Source: Planctomycetales bacterium (GTDB lineage: Bacteria > Planctomycetota > Phycisphaerae > SM23-33). From it: a stretch of DNA of 10,038 bases. Positions 6,001 to 10,038 of the stretch are shown one piece after another (positions within the stretch are counted from its first letter, which is position 1; each line of letters starts with the position of its first letter). The stretch is taken from NCBI GenBank assembly GCA_030673005.1, contig DAOVFI010000060.1:1-10038 (forward strand), given 5' to 3'. Under the pieces are notes generated by a model, which was given only the letters and a program-made list of their open reading frames with translations, searched no databases and was not told the DNA's origin. The position numbers were made by a program, and so were the translations under genes.

Positions 6001-6936
6001 CTAGTCCCTGTTCTCTCCGTACGCGTCAACGATGTTCTGGACCAGGCGGTGGCGGACTATGTCGTGGCGGTCCAGGCGGATGAAGATCAATCCCTTGATC
6101 CCTTTCAACCGGCGCTGGGCGTCGATCAGTCCGCTGGTAACGTTTTCGGGCAGGTCTATCTGGGAATCGTCGCCCGTAACAATCATTTTTGACCCGTGCC
6201 CCATCCGGGTCAAGAACATCAGCATCTGGGCGCTGGTGGTATTCTGGGCCTCGTCGAGGATTATTACCGAATCGTTCAGCGTCCGCCCGCGCATGAACGC
6301 CAGCGGAACGACCTCGATGACGTCGCTTGTCATGAATCGGCGGGACTGATCGAAGTCCATCATGTCGTTCAGTGCGTCGAAGAGCGGGCGGAGGTAGGGG
6401 TTGACCTTCGCCTGCATGTCTCCGGGCAGGAAGCCGAGTTTTTCGCCTGCCTCGACGGCGGGACGGGCAAGGACCATCCGCTTGGCCCGTTCGGTCTTGA
6501 GCATGTTGACCGCCATTGCGACGGCGAGGTAGGTCTTTCCCGTCCCGGCAGGACCGGTGCAGAAGACCATGTCGTGCTTTTGTATCGCCTCTACGTACCG
6601 CCTCTGTCCCGGCGAGCGCGGTTGGATGATTTGACCGTTATAGACGTTGATAACGTCGGCGGCGTGGACCGTGTCGCCCTTGGCGGAAACGGCGGCGATG
6701 GTATCGGCCACCATCTCGGCGGTCAGCGACTGACTCCGCCTCAACCTTCGCTGTAGCGCCGCCAGCACCGCCGCGGCGCGGGAGACATTCCCGGCGGCGC
6801 CGGTTATCTTTACAACGTTGCCGCGGGCGAACATCTGAACGCCCAGCACCTGGCGGATCGTCTTGAGATGCCCGTCGCCCGGACCGAACAGCACCGACCG
6901 CAGCTCAGGCCTCTCTATTGTAACCGTCAGTTCCAA
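6001..6936 (-). CDS. phoH: PhoH-like ATPase
   Basis: A 311-residue PhoH-family P-loop ATPase. The N-terminal region (about 1-65) is consistent with the KH-like RNA-binding part of the family; the ATPase domain runs from about 105 to the end. Walker A is GPAGTGKT at 128-135, Walker B is VIILDEAQNTT at 224-234, and the TGDDSQIDLP motif is at 254-263. RPAVEAGEKLGFLPGD at 158-173 is also diagnostic. PhoH proteins are cytoplasmic and are linked to RNA metabolism, often encoded next to the endoribonuclease YbeY; no ybeY is seen in this window. The start is a TTG (6936-6934) with GGAG eight bases upstream; no in-frame ATG with a ribosome site precedes it. The final codons, AGG GAC TAG, come from the right arm of the four-helix-bundle cassette, so the natural C-terminal end may have been altered by a residue or a few, without loss of a motif. 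Confidence 0.95.
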   Translation of the reverse strand: MELTVTIERPELRSVLFGPGDGHLKTIRQVLGVQMFARGNVVKITGAAGNVSRAAAVLAALQRRLRRSQSLTAEMVADTIAAVSAKGDTVHAADVINVYNGQIIQPRSPGQRRYVEAIQKHDMVFCTGPAGTGKTYLAVAMAVNMLKTERAKRMVLARPAVEAGEKLGFLPGDMQAKVNPYLRPLFDALNDMMDFDQSRRFMTSDVIEVVPLAFMRGRTLNDSVIILDEAQNTTSAQMLMFLTRMGHGSKMIVTGDDSQIDLPENVTSGLIDAQRRLKGIKGLIFIRLDRHDIVRHRLVQNIVDAYGENRD

Positions 6937-6944
6937 CGCGCAAT

Positions 6945-6948
6945 CTCC
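6945..6948 (-). promoter_or_regulatory. Ribosome binding site that fixes the TTG start of phoH
   Basis: GGAG on the minus strand is eight bases before the TTG codon at 6936-6934. It is the only good Shine-Dalgarno near the N-terminus and supports a TTG start. It lies outside the repeat element that fills the rest of the spacer. Confidence 0.6.
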
Positions 6949-6988
6949 ACATATACATCAGGACGAATTTCTACCGTATCAGCATCAT

Positions 6989-7073
6989 GGGTGGCACGGT
7001 CAAGCCAAGCGAAGCGAGGCTTGGCCGTGGTGCCTCCCAACACGGCCAAGTCTTCGACTTGACCGTGCCACCC
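6989..7073. repeat. Compound inverted-repeat element, copy B of the GGTGGCACGG family
   Basis: The outer arms GGGTGGCACGGTCAAG (6989-7004) and CTTGACCGTGCCACCC (7058-7073) are exact reverse complements. An inner perfect pair is CTTGGCCGTG (7020-7029) with CACGGCCAAG (7041-7050). The sequence can instead fold as two side-by-side hairpins (6995-7029 and 7041-7067), each a 12-bp stem with one mismatch. The first 17 bases of the family core (6990-7006) match 2275-2291 exactly, and the inner arms are also shared, so this is a shorter copy of the element at 2275-2415. It occupies the spacer between the cdsA stop and the phoH ribosome site. The tandem-hairpin layout resembles REP doublets. Confidence 0.85.
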
Positions 7074-7096
7074 AATCCGTTGCACTCCGTCCCGGC

Positions 7097-8008
7097 CTAC
7101 AGCAGCATCGCCAGCATAACGTACGCCGCCGGTGCAGCAAGCAGCGGCGAGTCCACCACGTCCAGTATCCCGCCGAAGGCGGGGACAGACGAACCGGAAT
7201 CCTTCAATCCCGCGTCCCGCTTCAGCGCCGATTCGCACATATCGGCCGCCTGCCCGAACAGGCCCACCACCACGGCGAAACCGGCGGCGGCGAACAGTCC
7301 GATCCGCCCGGCGGCGTCCGCCCCGCCCGCCAGGTAATCCGTAACGGCTATGAATCCCACCGCCGCAACCGCTGAAAAAACCAACCCGCCAACCAGGCCT
7401 TCCCAACTCTTGCCCGGACTCAACCACGGGATAATCTTATGCCGACCTATGGCCGAACCGGTAAAGTATGCCCCGATGTCGGTACATTTGACCGCAAGAA
7501 GGAACAATATAAACGCCTTCATGCCGAACTGCATCCTGATTCCCAGCACCACCGCACCGCAGACGCCCAGATAGCATATCGCCAGCAGAGACGTCCCGAT
7601 CCGCCGGATCGCACCGTCTGTGCGATAGCGGATGATCTGGTCGGCAAAGAGTATTATAACGGCCGCTCCGAGAGTAATCTGCATCAGTTCCCGCCAGCAG
7701 GGGTTGTCGGTGAGGCTCTGTCGCCAGAACGGCAGCGTGGCGACCATAATGGCGCAGACCATGCCGCTGAAGCGCAGCGCAGGCATGCCCGTCCCGGCCG
7801 CCAGGCGCGACAGTTCAAGATAACCCGCCGCCACCAGCAGCGCTATCAGTCCCGCCAACGGCAGACCGAGAAGGACAATGTTACCGCCATCGCCGGTACC
7901 GAACCGCGGCAGACGGGCCTGCTCCATCCACCAGTCAAGCCACAGCACACCCACCGCCAAGGCAATCAGAATCGCACCGACTATTATCCGTTTGAGCATC
8001 GCAAACAT
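7097..8008 (-). CDS. cdsA: Phosphatidate cytidylyltransferase
   Basis: CdsA condenses CTP with phosphatidic acid to give CDP-diacylglycerol, the precursor of membrane phospholipids. Starting at the ATG at 8008 the protein has 303 residues, a usual size, with about seven or eight hydrophobic segments including 8-25, 44-62, 80-94, 110-123, 138-156, 163-176, 204-223 and 236-252. Diagnostic motifs are KCTDIGAYFTGSAIGRHKIIPWLSPGKSWEG (174-204) and the C-terminal ALKRDAGLKDSGSSVPAFGGILDVVDS (261-287), with the metal- and CTP-site residues K263-R264, K269-D270, D283 and D286. The usual histidine before GG is phenylalanine here, a variation I associate with planctomycete homologues. An in-frame ATG at 7999 (MLKR) is an equally good start; neither has a clear ribosome site, and TATTAT overlaps the upstream ATG. 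The open frame continues to 8284, but that part lies in the repeat and antisense to the DUF4416 gene and is rejected. Confidence 0.93.
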   Translation of the reverse strand: MFAMLKRIIVGAILIALAVGVLWLDWWMEQARLPRFGTGDGGNIVLLGLPLAGLIALLVAAGYLELSRLAAGTGMPALRFSGMVCAIMVATLPFWRQSLTDNPCWRELMQITLGAAVIILFADQIIRYRTDGAIRRIGTSLLAICYLGVCGAVVLGIRMQFGMKAFILFLLAVKCTDIGAYFTGSAIGRHKIIPWLSPGKSWEGLVGGLVFSAVAAVGFIAVTDYLAGGADAAGRIGLFAAAGFAVVVGLFGQAADMCESALKRDAGLKDSGSSVPAFGGILDVVDSPLLAAPAAYVMLAMLL

Positions 8009-8031
8009 AATACAGTTTTTAAGGGCAAGTC

Positions 8032-8119
8032 GGTAGGGTGCGGCAGGTTCTTTATCCTGCACACGTGATTGGTGGGTGAAGGCTTCGGTGTGCAGGGAAC
8101 AGAACCTGCACACCCTACC
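8032..8119. repeat. Inverted-repeat element with GGTAGGGTG ends in the divergent spacer
   Basis: The left arm at 8032-8051 (GGTAGGGTGCGGCAGGTTCT) and right arm at 8101-8119 (AGAACCTGCACACCCTACC) are complementary except at a one-base bulge region. A nested pair, CCTGCACAC (8056-8064) and GTGTGCAGG (8088-8096), is perfect. It lies between the divergent cdsA and DUF4416 starts. In architecture (long outer arms plus a nested stem, about 88 bp) it mirrors the 6989-7073 element, though the sequence is a different family. Confidence 0.8.
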
Positions 8120-8153
8120 ACTACCGCACCGGCGCAACCCGTTCGGCGAAAAA

Positions 8154-8182
8154 TTGACAATCGGCAATCGACAATAGACAAT
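8154..8182 (+). promoter_or_regulatory. Possible sigma-70-type promoter formed by a heptamer repeat
   Basis: TTGACA at 8154-8159 is a perfect -35 consensus. Seventeen bases later, GACAAT (8177-8182) matches four of six positions of TATAAT. Transcription would begin within a few bases of the DUF4416 ATG at 8193, giving an almost leaderless mRNA, which fits the absence of a Shine-Dalgarno there. The sequence is low-complexity repeat, so the match could be chance. Confidence 0.3.
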
Positions 8183-8184
8183 TT
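8157..8184. repeat. Four tandem 7-base units (ACAATCG type)
   Basis: Units in exact phase are ACAATCG (8157-8163), GCAATCG (8164-8170), ACAATAG (8171-8177) and ACAATTT (8178-8184). The same unit type recurs in degenerate form at 3752-3780 inside pgpH. The period matches that of the cassette arms at 5527-5556. Such 7-base short tandem repeats are known in cyanobacteria as STRR sequences; no function is established from the sequence here. Confidence 0.7.
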
Positions 8185-8192
8185 CTTTCCTT

Positions 8193-8726
8193 ATGGGCGA
8201 TATATCCAATCCGCTGCCGGTAAAACTCATCGTCGGGATGCTCTCGAGAAGCAGGGAGGCCCTCGCCGAGGCGTCCCGGCGCATGGAAGGCGCTTACGGC
8301 CCGATCGACCTGACCGGCGACGTGATGGACTTCAATTTCACCGACTATTACGAAGACGAGATGGGCAACGGCCTGCTGCGGCAGTTCGTCGCGTTCGAGG
8401 GGCTTATCGATCCCGATGCGATCGTCGCGATAAAAAGGACGACCAACGAAATCGAATGCGATTACGCCGATGGCACGCGCCGCACAGTCAACCTCGACCC
8501 GGGCTACATCACCGAAAGCAAACTCATTCTCGCCAGCACAAAAGATTTCGCCCATCGTATTTATCTCGGAGAGGGAATTTACGCCGAGGTAACGCTGACT
8601 TACGTCCATGGCCGGTGGGTCCGGCACCCATATACGTTTCCCGATTACGCCTCCGGACTGTATGATACGTTTCTGACGCGGGCGCGGGACGCATTGCGGG
8701 CGAAGATAAAACGTCAACACCGATAA
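8193..8726 (+). CDS. DUF4416 family protein
   Basis: A complete 177-residue protein that matches the DUF4416 family (PF14385) over its whole length. Conserved stretches are VKLIVGMLS (10-18), YGPIDLTGDVMDFNFTDYYEDEMG (35-58), AIKRTTNEIE (79-88), NLDPGYITESKLILASTKDFAHRIYLGEGIYAEVTL (100-135) and HPYTFPDY (144-151). The acidic and histidine residues in these blocks suggest a binding or catalytic pocket, but the function of the family is not known to me. There is no signal peptide or membrane helix, so it is probably cytoplasmic. The ATG lacks a recognisable ribosome site and sits right after a heptamer repeat that resembles a promoter. It is the first gene of a rightward set, followed after 25 bp by the Mpo1-like gene. 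Confidence 0.92.
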   Translation: MGDISNPLPVKLIVGMLSRSREALAEASRRMEGAYGPIDLTGDVMDFNFTDYYEDEMGNGLLRQFVAFEGLIDPDAIVAIKRTTNEIECDYADGTRRTVNLDPGYITESKLILASTKDFAHRIYLGEGIYAEVTLTYVHGRWVRHPYTFPDYASGLYDTFLTRARDALRAKIKRQHR

Positions 8727-8751
8727 TCCGCCGGCAGGAAGGCTTCCGTTT

Positions 8752-9045
8752 ATGCTGCGTAAATGGTTTGTTAATTGGTTTTCACGACATCGCAACCGGA
8801 CTAATTTCATATTGCACATGGTGGGTATTCCCGCCACAATCGCCGCGGCGCCGGCGGCGGTAATGCGGCAGTGGGTGCTTGCAGCGGGCTTGTTCGTCGG
8901 TGGATACGCTTTACAGTTTCTGGGTCATTTGATAGAAGGCAATCGCTCCGGTGAGGAGCAACTGTTTCGCCGATTATTCTGTCGGCAGCGGAAGGGAGTT
9001 GGAGTTAACGATGACGGAGAAGAAAGACGAGAAACTTGCGATTGA
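8752..9045 (+). CDS. Small Mpo1-like (DUF962) membrane protein
   Basis: A 97-residue protein resembling the Mpo1/DUF962 family (PF06127). In yeast, Mpo1 is an iron-dependent dioxygenase of 2-hydroxy fatty-acid alpha-oxidation on membranes. The family pattern is visible: HRNRTNFILHMVGIP at 13-27 (H13, H22) and FLGHLIEGN at 57-64 plus one residue (H59, E62), the histidines being candidate iron ligands. Hydrophobic stretches at about 20-36 and 42-58 suggest two membrane helices. AGGAAGG nine bases before the ATG supports the start. The last 35 bases overlap the start of the downstream aminotransferase in another frame, and the tail after about residue 77 is polar and unlike the family, perhaps a read-on extension. 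It is shorter than the yeast enzyme, so activity is inference. Confidence 0.8.
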   Translation: MLRKWFVNWFSRHRNRTNFILHMVGIPATIAAAPAAVMRQWVLAAGLFVGGYALQFLGHLIEGNRSGEEQLFRRLFCRQRKGVGVNDDGEERRETCD

Positions 9046-10038
9046 CGGCGGTCGGGCGGTCAGAGACAAACCGTTTCCCCCGCGACGCCTGTTCGGCGAA
9101 GAGGAAAAGGCCGCCGCCGTCGAGGTTTTCGACGAGTCCATTTCCACGGGTCAGGCCTTCGGCTACGGGGGCAAGCGCGAGCAGGCATACGAAGCCGAGT
9201 TCGCCGAGTATCTCGGCGGGGGTTTCGCCAAGGCCGTCAATTCCGGCACCTCGGCGCTGCTGTCGGCGATAGCGGCGCTTGAACTGGAGCCGGGCAGCGA
9301 GGTCGTCTGCCCGCCCATAACCGACCCCGGCGGGGTCATGCCGATAGTGATGATGAACTGCGTTCCGGTCCCCGCCGATGCGAACGGATACTCCTACAAC
9401 GTCGGTCCTGACCCGGTCGCCGCAGCCGTTACAGACAGACCGCGGGCGATTGTCGTCGCGCAGATATTCGGCGAGCCGATAGAGATGGAGCCGATAATGG
9501 AACTGGCCCGCAAGCGGGGCATTCCCGTCGTCGAGGACGCCGCCCAGGCTCACGGGGCCGTCTATCACGGCCGGCCCGTCGGAACTCACGGCGACATAGC
9601 CGCATTTTCCACCATGTTCGGAAAACACTACGCCAGCGGCGGACAGGGCGGCATCTTCTTCACCGGTAACGAGGACCTGTTCTGGAAGGCCCGCCGCTTC
9701 ATGGACCGCGGAAAACCGTTCGGGACCGACGAGCCGAACAACGTCCGACTGGGCCTGAACCTCAACACCGACGAAATGTCGGCCGCTATCGGACGCGTCC
9801 AACTAAAAAAACTGCCCTGGATTATCGAGCGTCGTCAGGCCGTCGCGGGCGCTATAGCCGAGGGTATAAAATCGCTCGAGTCAGTCTCGCTCGGAAAATT
9901 AATCCCCGACTCAAAGGCGAGTTACTGGCACATGCGGACAACGCTCGACACCGACAGGCTCACCGTCGATAAGGACACCTTTGTCGAGGCCCTGGCCGCA
10001 GAGGGCGTCCCGGCAACGGCGTCATACAGACACATCCC
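9011..10038 (+). CDS. Second DegT/DnrJ/EryC1/StrS aminotransferase, C-terminus cut by window edge
   Basis: The frame runs from an ATG at 9011 to the right edge, 342 codons without a stop, so roughly the last 50-100 residues are missing. It is a PLP-dependent sugar-aminotransferase-type enzyme: LAIDGGRAVRDKPFPPR at the N-terminus (9-25), VNSGTSALLSAIAALELEPGSEVVCPP (76-102), the PLP aspartate in VVEDAAQAHGA (D176), and the PLP-lysine in AFSTMFGKHYASGGQGG (K205). The NSGTSAL and GKHYASGGQGG variants distinguish it from the family member at 2423-3637, so the two are divergent paralogues, not a recent duplication. GGAG six bases before the ATG supports the start. The gene overlaps the Mpo1-like gene by 35 bases, which suggests co-transcription. 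The substrate is not evident. Confidence 0.93.
   Translation, partial: MTEKKDEKLAIDGGRAVRDKPFPPRRLFGEEEKAAAVEVFDESISTGQAFGYGGKREQAYEAEFAEYLGGGFAKAVNSGTSALLSAIAALELEPGSEVVCPPITDPGGVMPIVMMNCVPVPADANGYSYNVGPDPVAAAVTDRPRAIVVAQIFGEPIEMEPIMELARKRGIPVVEDAAQAHGAVYHGRPVGTHGDIAAFSTMFGKHYASGGQGGIFFTGNEDLFWKARRFMDRGKPFGTDEPNNVRLGLNLNTDEMSAAIGRVQLKKLPWIIERRQAVAGAIAEGIKSLESVSLGKLIPDSKASYWHMRTTLDTDRLTVDKDTFVEALAAEGVPATASYRHI

Larger units (their letters stand above)
5527..6009. mobile_element. Inverted-repeat-flanked cassette carrying a four-helix-bundle gene
   Basis: Arms 5527-5556 and 5980-6009 are 30-bp inverted repeats with a single mismatch. Read inward, each arm is built of 7-base units: GGGACTA (or GGGACCA at the outer left), GGGACTA, GGGAATT, GGGACTA. 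Between them lies one gene, the 123-codon four-helix-bundle ORF, with its own GGGAG ribosome site. The unit sits exactly between phoH and pgpH, which are normally adjacent; the right arm supplies the phoH stop codon, and the left arm ends 9 bases from the pgpH ATG. I see no transposase and no target-site duplication. As RNA the arms could pair into a long stem closing a loop of about 420 bases, the plan of 23S rRNA intervening sequences that carry the same protein family. That it is mobile is an inference. Confidence 0.6.

Noticed and set aside
5521..6015. Target-site duplication around the four-helix-bundle cassette
   Set aside because: Flanks TACATG on the left and GTTCTC on the right share no direct repeat, so I do not claim a transposition scar.
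6196..6756. 186-codon plus-strand open frame
   Set aside because: Antisense to phoH, across its Walker motifs; no family pattern.
2275..7073. CRISPR array or attachment-site pair from the shared repeats
   Set aside because: The copies are far apart, compound, and of different lengths, with no regular spacers, Cas genes or integrase.
8009..8284. N-terminal extension of the cdsA frame
   Set aside because: The extra 92 codons translate the inverted repeat and heptamer repeat and run antisense to the DUF4416 start; the protein has normal CdsA length from 8008.
8121..8837. 238-codon minus-strand open frame
   Set aside because: Antisense to DUF4416, which shows strong family conservation on the plus strand.
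9005..9802. 265-codon minus-strand open frame
   Set aside because: Antisense to the second aminotransferase, which has its PLP-lysine and other motifs intact.

Overview
The window looks like a chromosomal piece of a GC-rich, Gram-negative-type bacterium, most likely a planctomycete (Phycisphaerae-like). This is an inference from gene content: a PhoH/7TM-HD pair, a planctomycete-style CdsA C-terminus, a secreted HEAT-repeat protein, a solo four-helix-bundle (S23/Avd-like) gene, DUF4416, and abundant short inverted repeats. No rRNA or tRNA gene, CRISPR array or transposase was seen.

Layout. Seven genes read leftward. In transcription order they are: cdsA (8008-7097, CDP-diacylglycerol synthesis), phoH (6936-6001), a four-helix-bundle gene (5960-5589), a pgpH/yqfF-type 7TM-HD phosphodiesterase (5517-3745), a DegT/DnrJ/EryC1 aminotransferase (3637-2423), a neutral-ceramidase-like amidase (2254-989), and a signal-peptide-bearing HEAT-repeat protein (946 to the left edge, cut). 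Three genes read rightward from a divergent spacer: DUF4416 (8193-8726), a small Mpo1-like protein (8752-9045), and a second DegT-type aminotransferase (9011 to the right edge, cut).

How the genes fit. cdsA, phoH and pgpH form a housekeeping block for phospholipid synthesis, RNA-linked ATPase activity and cyclic-dinucleotide turnover. phoH followed by a 7TM-HD gene is a conserved pair in many bacteria. The two aminotransferases probably act on nucleotide sugars or other keto substrates, but no sugar-pathway genes lie in the window to fix the substrate.

The most striking feature is in the spacers. Every intergenic gap longer than about 100 bp holds an inverted-repeat element, while the two short gaps (42 and 25 bp) hold none. 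Two spacers carry the same GGTGGCACGGTCAAGCC-type element (2275-2415, 6989-7073). One carries a perfect 25-bp hairpin with the same GGGTGGCAC end (3675-3731). The divergent spacer carries a GGTAGGGTG-ended element (8032-8119) plus a heptamer repeat that happens to spell a promoter. The phoH-pgpH gap is filled by a roughly 480-bp cassette. In it the four-helix-bundle gene is enclosed by 30-bp inverted repeats with one mismatch, built from 7-bp units, and the outer arm supplies the phoH stop codon. The cassette resembles the stem-plus-ORF architecture of 23S rRNA intervening sequences, but sits in a protein-coding operon. This is the best candidate in the window for an undescribed mobile or RNA-processing element.
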